Origin: Sphingobacteriales bacterium 46-32
Lineage (GTDB): Bacteria > Bacteroidota > Bacteroidia > Chitinophagales > Chitinophagaceae
Reading direction: 5' to 3'
Assembly: GCA_001898485.1 (NCBI GenBank)
Contig: MKTY01000020.1
Location: forward strand, 558,001-622,000
DNA: 64,000 nt
Each line of letters begins with the position of its first letter. The first letter of the stretch is position 1. The notes beneath the pieces were generated by a model. It ran no database searches and had not been told where the DNA came from. It was given only the letters and a program-made list of their open reading frames with translations. The position numbers and the translations under genes were made by a program. Shown piece by piece: positions 45,612-55,500 of the stretch.

Positions 45612-47162
45612 TTATTCGGCACCATCGGTTCGGGCTCTGTCTACCGCATAGTTGCCTACGTTTGTTCCCACTACCAATCCAATTTCACAATCGCTGCGGT
45701 AATGAATGCCGCCATACATACGCGACAGAGATGCTTCCTGTGCCATAGCCTTATAACTTTCCGCTTTATCGGGTACAATATGACCCAGTATAGCCGCTGC
45801 AGCTCCACTGAATGTGGAGTGACCGGAGATGAATGCGGGGAAATTGGGAATACCGGTGAGTGTTTTAATACGTGGATCTAACTGGGCAGGCCGGGGATTG
45901 AAATAATGATATTTTGTATCCCAGCACACAATAGCTGCATCCATCAATGACATATTCAGTAATGCCATATTGCGCGCCCAGCGCACTTCACTAAAATTGA
46001 GCTTAATAAAATCTTCCGCTGCAATGAGATCCCAGTGACCGGGAGGTGTGGAAGTACCTACCCCATCGGCCCAGTAATGCACAATACGAATTCGCTCACG
46101 GGTCGGGTTAGTGACGAAACTGAGAATCTCTTCCGTTTCCTTTTTCATCAGATCACTTTTTACCGGAGGAGGTGCATCAGGGCGAAGCGAAATGGTGGTG
46201 AGTGAGTCAAACAAAAACGCTTTTACTTTACCAAACAGGGGCAGCATAGGCGGACGGCGGGGCACTTCGAGGCTGTACCAGGGAGTTTCGCCACGTGCAA
46301 TACAATCTGTTTCAAGCTGTGTCCACTGCTGCTGATTACCTGCGGCTGCACCGGCCCGGTCGCCGCGGGCACGTGTTACAAATTTTTGTGCCACGGCCCT
46401 ACCGAGTGCTTCGCCGGCTTCCAGATCGCTACGCACATTTGCTCCGGCAATAAGACGGGCCCGTTTGTGTTCTTCTGCTTTCTGATTGATATAATCCTGC
46501 TCGCCGGGAAATAATAATTTCAGCAACTCCACGGCTGCGCCGGCTACTACCGCATCTTCTGAGGGATAAGAAGGCAGTGTATTTTTGGGAACCAGCACTT
46601 TCAGCGTAGTATCTACCCGGTAAGGAGCCGCACGATTGTAGGTAGTTTTATAATGCCAGGCTGCTACCAGCGCGTCATATTGGGCCGCACTTACGTAAGC
46701 GTAGGCGCGTGCCGCATAGGGCGGATTGGCAAAAGGAAACAGTGGATAGGCCAGCGGGTTGTTGGCACTTGGAAATGGATAAGTACCATCGGCATTCTGA
46801 TAGGGAGGCAGGTTATATTTAGCCACCAGCTCGCGCAATATCTCATTCCAGCGCAGTACAGCGCCCGCACTCCAGTATTTAACTATACGTTGTTCTTCGT
46901 TGCTGATATTTTCCTGCCAGCCTTTGATCTCATTAATCTGTGCAATATACTCGGGGGTATTGGTAGCAATAGGAGCAGCTACAGGAAACTCGGAGGCACT
47001 CGTGAGCAGCACGGGTTTCCAGGTACCGGCATTCAGATCCTGATTAGTTGGATTAAGTGCCGGAATATTATCGGTACGCCCTTCTACATCCTTATTACAG
47101 GCAGTAAAGAAAATAGCCAGACTGCCCAGTGCAGCAATGCCTGTGAAAATGATTTTTTTCAT
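45612..47162 (-). CDS. Vanadium-dependent haloperoxidase-fold lipoprotein (PAP2 superfamily), copy 1
   Basis: A 516-residue exported lipoprotein (lipobox FFTAC, Cys22). The vanadate/phosphate pocket is complete: K417 and R424 in KYHYFNPRP, S446-G447-H448 in AFISGHSTFSGAA, and R481 and H487 in SRMYGGIHYRSD. The seven-residue and six-residue spacings match vanadium chloroperoxidase. It could be a haloperoxidase or a phosphatase; the fold does not decide. Its ATG lies one base after the beta-barrel gene's stop, so translation is coupled. It is the last gene before the tandem hairpins. Confidence 0.92.
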   Translation of the reverse strand: MKKIIFTGIAALGSLAIFFTACNKDVEGRTDNIPALNPTNQDLNAGTWKPVLLTSASEFPVAAPIATNTPEYIAQINEIKGWQENISNEEQRIVKYWSAGAVLRWNEILRELVAKYNLPPYQNADGTYPFPSANNPLAYPLFPFANPPYAARAYAYVSAAQYDALVAAWHYKTTYNRAAPYRVDTTLKVLVPKNTLPSYPSEDAVVAGAAVELLKLLFPGEQDYINQKAEEHKRARLIAGANVRSDLEAGEALGRAVAQKFVTRARGDRAGAAAGNQQQWTQLETDCIARGETPWYSLEVPRRPPMLPLFGKVKAFLFDSLTTISLRPDAPPPVKSDLMKKETEEILSFVTNPTRERIRIVHYWADGVGTSTPPGHWDLIAAEDFIKLNFSEVRWARNMALLNMSLMDAAIVCWDTKYHYFNPRPAQLDPRIKTLTGIPNFPAFISGHSTFSGAAAAILGHIVPDKAESYKAMAQEASLSRMYGGIHYRSDCEIGLVVGTNVGNYAVDRARTDGAE

Positions 47163-47163
47163 A

Positions 47164-48123
47164 CTAGTTGGTTTTTGAAGGGGTTTTTGCAGTTGTTGTT
47201 TTCTTACTCAGGTCAAACACATAAAACAGGGAGCCATAAAAGCCGGTAGCCTGGCCCATGTTGCGGCCTGCAATGGTAGTATTGCCTCCGGCTACAACAG
47301 ACAGCTGGGGCAGCCAGGGCAACACATATTTAAAGTTGGCCCCCACAGTAGTTGCATTCATCCGGTTGCTGGGAAAAGGCATGTTATTGCGGGTAATATC
47401 AAACCCACCCAGCGTAGTCCAGTTGTTGACGATCGCCTCTGCAATGAGCCGGTTATTGCGCCATCCTGTTCTGAAATTGAAACTGGCCGCATCGGGCATT
47501 TCTACCTTATTGGTATTATGCATGGTGGTGGTATAGTAAGAGTCACGGTCTATCTCGATATTGCTACGCAGCACGTAGGTAGCAGATCCGGTTACAAACC
47601 AATTACCCTGCTGAAAATCTGCCATCACACGAGCCTGGAGCGTTTTGCTGCGCATACCAATAGAGAGAGGCAGAAAATCGGCTACGTAATTGGTAAGCGG
47701 AAATGACACACCACCAATTCCAAACAGGGTAAGTTTGCCACCGCCACTGGTGCGGTGCTCATAGCCTCTCCATTTAAGGAAGAGACTGAGATCCTGCAGG
47801 CCATCGAGACCATGCAGGGTGCCGGCAGTAGCTTTTGTTTTTACATATGGTACAGAAAACAGTGCATTCAGCTTACGGCTGATGCCGTAGTTGCCCATCA
47901 CACTATACATCTGTGTGGATACACGGCCGAGGTTCAGGTTTTCGCGTTTGCGGGTGCCTTCCCAGTAGTTTTTCCAGCTGCTGTAGCTGTACATGGGTCC
48001 CACACAAAAGGCATTTTTTTCCATCATAAGACCATCTATTTCTGTCTGGGCCCGAACCTGTGGTGCCAGCGCAAGCAGCAGTGCCGGCATTAGTATTGTT
48101 GAAAGCGTTTTACATCGTGGCAT
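47164..48123 (-). CDS. Outer-membrane beta-barrel protein, possible transporter (A)
   Basis: A 319-residue exported protein (signal MPRCKTLSTILMPALLLALA, then QVRAQ). The mature part alternates short amphipathic strands with turns, for example KLNALFSVPYVKT, KLTLFGIGGVSFPL, WFVTGSATYVLRS and FYGSLFYVFDL, fitting a 12- to 14-strand barrel like the 'transporter'/phenol-degradation MetA group. The last residues are Lys/Thr-rich. It lies 36 bp after a similar barrel gene and abuts the first haloperoxidase-fold gene, so it probably works with that enzyme. Confidence 0.75.
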   Translation of the reverse strand: MPRCKTLSTILMPALLLALAPQVRAQTEIDGLMMEKNAFCVGPMYSYSSWKNYWEGTRKRENLNLGRVSTQMYSVMGNYGISRKLNALFSVPYVKTKATAGTLHGLDGLQDLSLFLKWRGYEHRTSGGGKLTLFGIGGVSFPLTNYVADFLPLSIGMRSKTLQARVMADFQQGNWFVTGSATYVLRSNIEIDRDSYYTTTMHNTNKVEMPDAASFNFRTGWRNNRLIAEAIVNNWTTLGGFDITRNNMPFPSNRMNATTVGANFKYVLPWLPQLSVVAGGNTTIAGRNMGQATGFYGSLFYVFDLSKKTTTAKTPSKTN

Positions 48124-48159
48124 AGTGCAGTTGTTTTGTTGTTTCAGTTGCGGATGAGA

Positions 48160-49254
48160 TTAAAATTTTATGCTCATTCCCAGGTTGATCACATAATCGG
48201 CAAAAGCAGCATCACCCTGTTGAAAAGTGCCGGTGGCTGCTGATCTTTCTTTATCGGTAACACTTTGCGTACGGTTACGTGCAAGGGCAACCGGCACAGT
48301 GAGGTACCAATTCGTCTTTTTACCCATGAGGCTTACACCGGGTTCAATTGCAATGGCATAGCCTGGTCTTCTAAACCCCTCGCTGCCGCCAAACAGGTCA
48401 TATACGGGTATGCCATCGATACGGCCACCAGCCATTACGGTAAATTTTCCTGTCATATAACTGAAGCCTGCGCGTGCCATATACTGATCAGGTACACTGC
48501 AAATAGTTTCATTAGCCAGAGCCGGAGTGAGTGTTTCGCGATAAGTGCGGGTGCCATTTACCTCACGTGGATTGATCAGGTAAAACGCACTGGCATATAC
48601 ACCAAGGTTACGTGCTACATGGCGGTAAGCATTGACTTCGGCCGTAAAACCGGTGCCGCCGTCACCCAGTTGAATGGATTGGTCTACAGTGCGCAATTCG
48701 CTGCTTCCGTTAGGCCCTACATTGTGCCAGTAGTCCTGGTAATTGTAATCACCGGTAGCGAATTTGATACCCATGCCTACCTGTACATTCCCTTTATGTG
48801 CCTTTTTAGGATCAAATACCCAGTAATAAGCACTGGCCCGGATATCACCAAGACCAAAAGATTCGGTATTGCGGCGCTCGCGTTTTACGTATACACCATT
48901 CACGAGCCCGTGCTCATACAATGAAGAGCGTACGTTGGAAAGTAACGGCATATTAAGACTCAAAGACCAGCGGCTATTGAGCTTACGTACTATAGAAAGA
49001 TCAAGTGAATGTGAATAATTAATAACTTCTGTATGTTGCTCGAGCCTTTCTTTCTGCTCCTCTTTGCCTTTGAAATGGCGGAAAGATCTGAAATAACGGT
49101 AGTTGGCATTGAATTGCCATTTGGTATTATCGGCAACGGGTTCCTGCAAGGAACAGGAAGAGCCAGTGCTGCGTATAGCCACGCAGCCCTGTGCTTCGCT
49201 ACGCTGCTGTACGGCCAGGAGGCCCAGCAGCATAAAAAATTTTATGCGACGCAT
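48160..49254 (-). CDS. Outer-membrane beta-barrel protein, possible transporter (B)
   Basis: A 364-residue exported protein (signal MRRIKFFMLLGLLAVQQRSE, then AQGC). After a Cys-containing start (CVAIRSTGSSCSL), the rest is a run of amphipathic strands: WQFNANYRYFRSFRHF, WSLSLNMPLLSNV, VQVGMGIKFATGDY, ending YVINLGMSIKF with terminal Phe typical of BAM-inserted barrels. It resembles barrel A in type though not closely in sequence. It is followed 36 bp later by barrel A and preceded 37 bp earlier by the second haloperoxidase-fold gene. Confidence 0.78.
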   Translation of the reverse strand: MRRIKFFMLLGLLAVQQRSEAQGCVAIRSTGSSCSLQEPVADNTKWQFNANYRYFRSFRHFKGKEEQKERLEQHTEVINYSHSLDLSIVRKLNSRWSLSLNMPLLSNVRSSLYEHGLVNGVYVKRERRNTESFGLGDIRASAYYWVFDPKKAHKGNVQVGMGIKFATGDYNYQDYWHNVGPNGSSELRTVDQSIQLGDGGTGFTAEVNAYRHVARNLGVYASAFYLINPREVNGTRTYRETLTPALANETICSVPDQYMARAGFSYMTGKFTVMAGGRIDGIPVYDLFGGSEGFRRPGYAIAIEPGVSLMGKKTNWYLTVPVALARNRTQSVTDKERSAATGTFQQGDAAFADYVINLGMSIKF

Positions 49255-49291
49255 AAGTAAGTAGTATGGTTTTCGGGTGCAGGAAGACTGA

Positions 49292-50662
49292 TTACTTCCT
49301 GAACTTCAGTTTCTGGACAATAAAATCGCCCACTTTCCGGCCATACTCTGTACTTACAATGCATGAACTGTGATAATGAATACCTCCATAAAAACGGGCC
49401 CAGTTATTCTCTTCTGCAGCCTGCCTGAAGGATGTATAGGATCTGCTGGGTATTCCGAATTCCAGCTCAGAAGTATCAGTATATGCAAAGTTGTCACCAA
49501 AGACCGATGTCAGTGCTTCTGCATTGGCAGCCGACACGGTAGAGTGACCACAGGTATATTCGGGGAAAGGGGGAGTTTGCAACAATGGTTGCCACTCGGG
49601 ATCAATATATTTATTGATCACTGTTTCAGGACGCACGGTATTATGGCGGAATTTTTCGTCCCAGCAATGGATAAATGCATCAAACTGGGCAATAGCCGTA
49701 ATTGCATAGGCATATACAGTAGCGGCATAGTCGGAGCCGGCTTTTTTTGCTGCAATACCTACTATGGCCATCCAGTGACCGGGAGGCGAAAACTTCTTGG
49801 TACCAAACATCACGTGCCCTGATACGTTTAACTTGAATGGATTGTCGTCCCAGAAATTAGCGATATGCTTTTGCTCATCGGTAAGATTGTCGACAGCTTT
49901 TTTAATAGCCATTACTTCCTTATAATAAGCGCTGTTGGTGTCTTTAATGTTGAAAGGAATGGGAGGCGGTGGTGTAAACTGATCTGCACTATCCAGCACG
50001 GCGGTGCGTATCTCCATCCAGTGGGGTTCCATGGCTGAAGTATAAGCAGGCGGTGTGGGCACCCAGCGGCCGGGTGTATCCATTACGGTATACTTGGGCG
50101 CACTGCGGGTCTGTGCATAGTTGTCGCCTTTACTCCATTTGATGATATGCTCTGCTACCTGGCTGGCGTAGGCCGATGTGGCTTCCAGCTCTTTAGCCGG
50201 CATGCCTTCATCGCGCATCAATTGCTTGAGGCTGTCTACATAGTCTTTCATGCTACCGGCAGGGAAAGTCACCGCTTCTCCTACCTGGCAAAAAGCGAGG
50301 AGTGAAGCGAAATTGAAATTTATGCCTGCTGTAGTATCAGGCGCAGGTGCGGCTTTCAGATCGTTGATCTGACCCGCCAGCGAATAATACCGATCAGGAT
50401 AGCCTGCAGCGATGACTTCATAGGCAGCTACACTGGCATACATGTAATTACGTGATGCCACAATAGGACTGAAATTATTACCCATCACCACCGTATTCAG
50501 TTCGTGCACCATCTCGCTGAATTGAATAGGATCAGCCGCCAGTTTTTTATAGTTGTCTCCTTTACCTGTGCATGAAGTAAAAAATACCAGTGCCAGCAGA
50601 GAAATACCAACAAATGTTCTCACTTTCAATAATCTTTTATCGCTAAATACAATTCCTTCCAT
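49292..50662 (-). CDS. Vanadium-dependent haloperoxidase-fold lipoprotein (PAP2 superfamily), copy 2
   Basis: A 456-residue exported lipoprotein, from the ATG at 50662 (MEGIVFSDKRLLKVRTFVGI, lipobox FFTSC); an ATG at 50695 would add 11 residues. Pocket residues: K337 and R344 in KFRHNTVRP, C371-G372-H373 in PEYTCGHSTVS, R423 and H429 in ARFYGGIHYH. The serine usual at the third position is a cysteine here. It is otherwise like copy 1 but quite different in sequence outside the pocket. It lies in the middle of the five-gene unit. Confidence 0.9.
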   Translation of the reverse strand: MEGIVFSDKRLLKVRTFVGISLLALVFFTSCTGKGDNYKKLAADPIQFSEMVHELNTVVMGNNFSPIVASRNYMYASVAAYEVIAAGYPDRYYSLAGQINDLKAAPAPDTTAGINFNFASLLAFCQVGEAVTFPAGSMKDYVDSLKQLMRDEGMPAKELEATSAYASQVAEHIIKWSKGDNYAQTRSAPKYTVMDTPGRWVPTPPAYTSAMEPHWMEIRTAVLDSADQFTPPPPIPFNIKDTNSAYYKEVMAIKKAVDNLTDEQKHIANFWDDNPFKLNVSGHVMFGTKKFSPPGHWMAIVGIAAKKAGSDYAATVYAYAITAIAQFDAFIHCWDEKFRHNTVRPETVINKYIDPEWQPLLQTPPFPEYTCGHSTVSAANAEALTSVFGDNFAYTDTSELEFGIPSRSYTSFRQAAEENNWARFYGGIHYHSSCIVSTEYGRKVGDFIVQKLKFRK

Positions 50663-50718
50663 CTGCTTTTGCAGAATGGAAAAATAAACGTTCAATCTGA
50701 TTCAGGAAAAACGAATGC

Positions 50719-51279
50719 TTATACATTCATTTCGGGAGGCTGACCGGTTACCTCTGAGTAACAGACAGGAAGTGTTTGAGTAAAAATGGGGAAAGAATGC
50801 CGTGATTGCTCTACAATCACAGACAATTCGGGATAAACATTTTTGTTGCTGTATTCACTCCAGAAGCTTTTTGCAAAACCTGCATAGTCACCGCCTTTTT
50901 TATCGGATGACTGCTGGTCAAGGCCATTCGCCTTTTTATAATAGTTGGAGCCAGCTGCTTTGATCTCATCTTTAGCACTGTTGGCAATACATTTCAGTAC
51001 AAGGAAGCCATCTACCACTTTACTTTTTACATAGGTGTAATGTTTGCCATCCACTTCTACTTCGCCATAATGACGCTCAAATTCGGGCTGACTGATCTGG
51101 TAGGGAACCTGGAGGGGAATTTTTACTTCTATGAGTTCTGCCTCATCGTATTGCTGACTGTCGAGACGGGCCTCCAGTTGCTGATCTGCCTGGCTCTCCA
51201 TCAGACTGGTAATAATACGGTAGCCGTACCAGTTGAAGAACAGCATAAGCAACAGAAATATGGCAGCTAATTTTCTCAA
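50719..51279 (-). CDS. Small exported or membrane-anchored protein of unknown function
   Basis: A 186-residue protein with a hydrophobic N-terminus (MRKLAAIFLLLMLFFNWYGY) that could be a signal anchor. An acidic helical part follows (ASQADQQLEARLDSQQYDEA), then two strands around VEVDGKHYTYVKSKVVDGFL and a Lys/Gln-rich segment. The ending holds a single Cys (LPVCYSEVTG). I recognise no named domain. It is the first gene of the minus-strand unit with the haloperoxidase-fold proteins and barrels, 56 bp ahead of copy 2. Its stop overlaps the recurring word CGAATGCTTAT. Confidence 0.72.
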   Translation of the reverse strand: MRKLAAIFLLLMLFFNWYGYRIITSLMESQADQQLEARLDSQQYDEAELIEVKIPLQVPYQISQPEFERHYGEVEVDGKHYTYVKSKVVDGFLVLKCIANSAKDEIKAAGSNYYKKANGLDQQSSDKKGGDYAGFAKSFWSEYSNKNVYPELSVIVEQSRHSFPIFTQTLPVCYSEVTGQPPEMNV

Positions 51280-51585
51280 GGCAAATAATCACCAACAAGG
51301 TAAGATTTTTTTCAATAGTTATAAGTCGTCCCCTTATTTTATTTCACGGTAAAACTCTTCTTGTCCGGTTCATCCCCCCTGGCTGTCAACCGCTTCCGGA
51401 AAATGGGAAAAATCGATCTGTCCTGCAGCATGCCTTCAGGGCATCATGCCGGGCCATTAAAGTCAATGAACCTGCTTTGCAAGCACGGACAGAAAACAGC
51501 GAAACTATCCTTTCACACAGATTGTTTTATTAAACTCTGTGGTAAATTTGTTTGGGTTGCCTAACTACTAACCTGCATCTTCCAT
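51280..51585. other. Divergent promoter region
   Basis: No gene in this 306-bp gap. It must hold the leftward promoter for the five-gene unit and the rightward promoter for the GyrI-like gene. The rightward one is visible at 51522-51550. No strong hairpin is seen. Confidence 0.6.
51522..51550 (+). promoter_or_regulatory. Promoter of the GyrI-like gene
   Basis: TTG at 51522-51524, 18 bp spacing, TAAATTTG at 51543-51550; the ATG is 35 bp further on. Confidence 0.6.
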
Positions 51586-52524
51586 ATGAAAAAAATATTC
51601 CTGATACTGCTGGCACTGGTTGTTGTTACTCTTTGCTGTATCTACCTCTTTATCCCTAATGTGGTGCAGCATTCCAGTGGTCATTCATCCCCTTATCGCT
51701 ACGACGCTGTATTGCGCCGGCTCAAACAACCGGCCAACTGGCTTTGCTGGGCCGACAGGCAGTCTCTGCTGACAAAAGACGGGCTGCTTCACCTCAGCGA
51801 TGTCAGTTTCCGTGCTGATAGTTTTTCGCAATCGGCTCTTTACTTCAGCCCGGTGGCCCCTGCGCAGGGCTACCAACTGCGCCTGGCTATCAGCCCTGTC
51901 AATGGCGACTCAACCCGCCTGCAATGGGAGTACCGCTCCGCCACTTCCTATAACCCCATTCAGCGGATCAACCGTTACAGGGAGGCTCAATCGGTGAGGA
52001 ATGCACTTGATCAGCTGTCGGCCCATACCAACAGGTATTTCCGGCATATCGAAGGCGTGTACGGTTTTGCGATCAAGGAAGCCGTTGTGAGCGATTCATT
52101 GTTAATTTCCACATCCGGCAACAGCAGCTCCTATCCCGATATTCCTTTTATTTATTCCCTTATCGATAAATTATATAGTTACCTGCAGCAACAGCAGGCA
52201 CAAACTTCAGGCGCTCCCATGCTCAATATTCTGCAGCAACCCGAAGGCGGTTATCTGACACGTGTGGCATTGCCCGTAACCCGTGAGCTGCCTCAGCAGC
52301 ATGACATCAGCTTCAAACGCATGCTGGCCGGTGGTAATATTCTCATCACCGAAGTAAAGGGCGGTCCGGCTCAGATAGAAAAAGCATCGGCACAGATAGA
52401 GAACTATATCAAAGATTTTAAGCGCATGTCGCCCGCCATACCATTTCTGTCGCTTGTAACAGATCGCCGGCAGCAGCCAGACAGCACACAATGGATCACC
52501 CGCATTTATTATCCGGTGATGTAA
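51586..52524 (+). CDS. Membrane-anchored SRPBCC/GyrI-like effector-binding protein
   Basis: A 312-residue protein with one N-terminal membrane helix (FLILLALVVVTLCCIYLFIP). Residues about 40-150 resemble a START-like SRPBCC domain (VLRRLKQPANWLCWADR, LRLAISPVNGDSTRLQWEYR). The C-terminal 140 residues look like a GyrI/AraC effector-binding domain (ending ITRIYYPVM, with the DSTQWITRIYYPV strand). Such proteins bind small hydrophobic or drug-like molecules. It is the only plus-strand gene in this region and is flanked tail-to-tail by the FG-GAP genes, with only 5 bp between stops. Confidence 0.78.
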   Translation: MKKIFLILLALVVVTLCCIYLFIPNVVQHSSGHSSPYRYDAVLRRLKQPANWLCWADRQSLLTKDGLLHLSDVSFRADSFSQSALYFSPVAPAQGYQLRLAISPVNGDSTRLQWEYRSATSYNPIQRINRYREAQSVRNALDQLSAHTNRYFRHIEGVYGFAIKEAVVSDSLLISTSGNSSSYPDIPFIYSLIDKLYSYLQQQQAQTSGAPMLNILQQPEGGYLTRVALPVTRELPQQHDISFKRMLAGGNILITEVKGGPAQIEKASAQIENYIKDFKRMSPAIPFLSLVTDRRQQPDSTQWITRIYYPVM

Positions 52525-52529
52525 ATAAT

Positions 52530-55500
52530 CTATTTGCCTGCAAAATCAATCAGCAAAGCGCTTCCGTTGTTGCGCACCACGAGGAAACACTGGCGGCCTG
52601 CTACCCGCACTCCGCGTATGTACCTTACCTCTCCTGTAATGGTCAGGCCAGGTATGGCCTGCACATCGAACCTGCCCGCTCCTTTGTTGATCAGCAGCTG
52701 TCCATAACTGGCATCGTAACGACCCATCTCAATATTATTTCCATAATAATTGCCGCCCACCAGAAAGTCAGGCAAGTTGTTGCCATCTGCATCTACCGGC
52801 ACTGCGGCCTTTAGCGGCGAAAGCTGGGCTTCAAAAGGCAATGGCTCAATGGCGAACTGAAGATTTCCTTTATTAATGAGCACCACACTACTGAAATAGT
52901 CAGCCGACCATTTACCTGCATCATCCAGTTCTTTGCTGCCAAACAATTCCTGCAGCGATGCTTTTGCAAAATCAGCGGCGTATAAAAATTTCTTTTTCAG
53001 AATGGGCATCTGCTTTTCCAGTTCTGCTTTATTGGCAAATGGAATCTCTTTGTTTTGCAAATAATAGGTCAGCACCTGTTCCTTGCGGCCATTATGATCA
53101 AAGTCGGCATAGTAGAGACGTACGGGTTGAGCTGCACTGGCCTTCAGCCTGCTGTTCAACCCCAGGTTGCCTGCCAGCAGGTCGGGAAGTCCATCGTTAT
53201 TTATATCAGCAACCGTCAGCATGTTCCACCATCCTTTTTCCACTGTGAGTGCCCGCCGGGTAAATCTGCCCTGCTGATTGATATAGGCTGTAACCGGTCC
53301 CCATTCCAGTGCGAGCAGCAGATCCTGATCGCCATCTTTGTCAATATCAGTCCACAAGGCCTGTGTCACAAATCCGGCTGTAGCCAATTCCGGAGCCACT
53401 TTCTCTGTCACATTGGTAAAATGACCTTTGCCGTCGTTTTGCAACAGGTAGGAAGTGGGCATTTGTCCATATGCCCAGGGCACTGCACGGGCGCCTATAA
53501 AGAGATCAACTGCCCCATCGCCATTAAAATCGCAGGGCTGTATGGTTGATGCGGTAAGATATAAGCTATCAAAAGCATCCGTCTTGCGGGTCAGCAACCC
53601 ACTTGCACTACCCAGGTATAACCGGGGGGTGTTATGAAAATCCTTTCCATAAAACTCATTACCCCCACTCGCCACAAGCAGATCGGGATATTTATCATTG
53701 TTTACATCTGCCCACCAGGCATCCACATCTTCGTATACACTGTCTGCCAGCAATGCAGGCTGAGGCATAAGCGCAAAGCGACCATTTGGGTGCTGTACAA
53801 ATACCGATGCCTGCTGATTGCGGGCGCCTCCGAGAAATATATCATCGAGGCCATCTCCGTTTATGTCGGCTACTGCTGCAGCAGGTCCCTCGGTTGATAC
53901 CATATGCGGGATCAGCGGTTCGCGGTCAAACTCTACAAAATGATTTTCACGGTGCACATAATTCAATCCCGATGCAGCAGTAACATCCTGCATATTGCGA
54001 CCTTCCGGTTTATTTCTGTTTCTGATACGACTCAGATCAAATGACGGAAGCCCCTGCCGGTAGGTCAGCTCCATCTGTCCTCTGCTGGTATCAAGCAGCA
54101 ACGGCTCATAGGTATTATCGGGCCATATCCAAAAAGCCGAATCTGCCTTCACCTGGCTGAGGCCTATGAGCAGCGGCGTTTCCATGCTGGAAAGAAAGCC
54201 GCGAACAGGATATTTTTCATATACCTGTACTTCCTTGCCGGAGAAAATAACCGCGCGGGCGCCAATTGCGTTTTTATTACCGGGCTGTCCAATTGGCTTG
54301 ACGGACACAGAAGTACGGGCGCCTCCTTCGTTTCTGTTATTCTCATAAATAAATACCGGCGCATCAATATTATTTACCACTACATCCAGATCTCCGTCAT
54401 TATCGAGGTCGGCATATACAGCGCCATTTGAAAAGCCCGGCAAATCACCTTTTATGCGATCGGCCATGTCGGCAAAACTCATGTCTCCTTTATTAAGAAA
54501 AAACTTGTTGGGTATGCGGATCTCCGGAAACTTGCTGATCAGTGAAAGATCCCGCCCCCCCGCTTTTTCAGTATTAATGCGTTGCGGCACCTCAGTATTG
54601 GAAACAAAATTTACATAGTCAATATCATTCATCCGCTTGGGAATGCCATTGGAGATAAACAGGTCTTTTCGGCCATCATTATCAAAATCCATCCATAAAG
54701 CAGCCCAGCTCCAGTCGGTCGCCGCCACTCCGCTATAAAGTCCCGTTTCGCTGAAATGTCCATTGCGCTGATTATACTGCAGGTTGTTGCGTGTATACTG
54801 ATACGAGTAGCCTACACTTATTTTGTGAAAAAAAATATCGTAAGAATCTTCGCCGAGTGATCGCTTCAGGATATAAGGATCTGCCGGCAGCATATCTGTG
54901 CTGATAATCTCCGGATAAGCATCATTATTTACATCAGCTACATCCACACCCATGCTAAACTGCGAAGTGTGCATAAGCTCGCTGGTACCCTGCTCGGAAA
55001 ATGTACCGTTTTTCTGATTGATATACAGATAATCGTTTTCATGAAAATCATTCCCGATATAAATATCAGGGTATCCATCGAGGTTTATATCGGCAATGGC
55101 TATACCCAGTCCATAGCCGATGGCAGAGCTGTAAATACCTGTTTCGCGCGTAACGTCGGTAAAATGGCCTTTATCATTTTTATAAAACCGGTCGCCAGAC
55201 AGTTCATGATACTGCCCGGCAAACTCAGCCCGGGGCTTGAATGTACCATTCTGATGTACAGAATGGTTAAGGAGAAAAAGGTCCAGATCGCCATCGAGGT
55301 CATAGTCAAAAAAAGCAGCCTGTGTAGAGAAGCCCGAAAAATCAAGACCATATTCTGCTGCCTTATCTGCAAATACCGGTATGCCTTCTGCGTTAACGCC
55401 CTGGTTGATGAGCAGCTGATTGCGGCTATGCAGCGTTTCATAATTTCCTACCCGGCATACATATATATCCAGCAGACCGTCCTGATTAATATCAACGACA

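Noticed and set aside
51361-51564. 67-residue open frame in the divergent promoter gap
   Set aside because: It overlaps the promoter boxes and has no homologue-like pattern.
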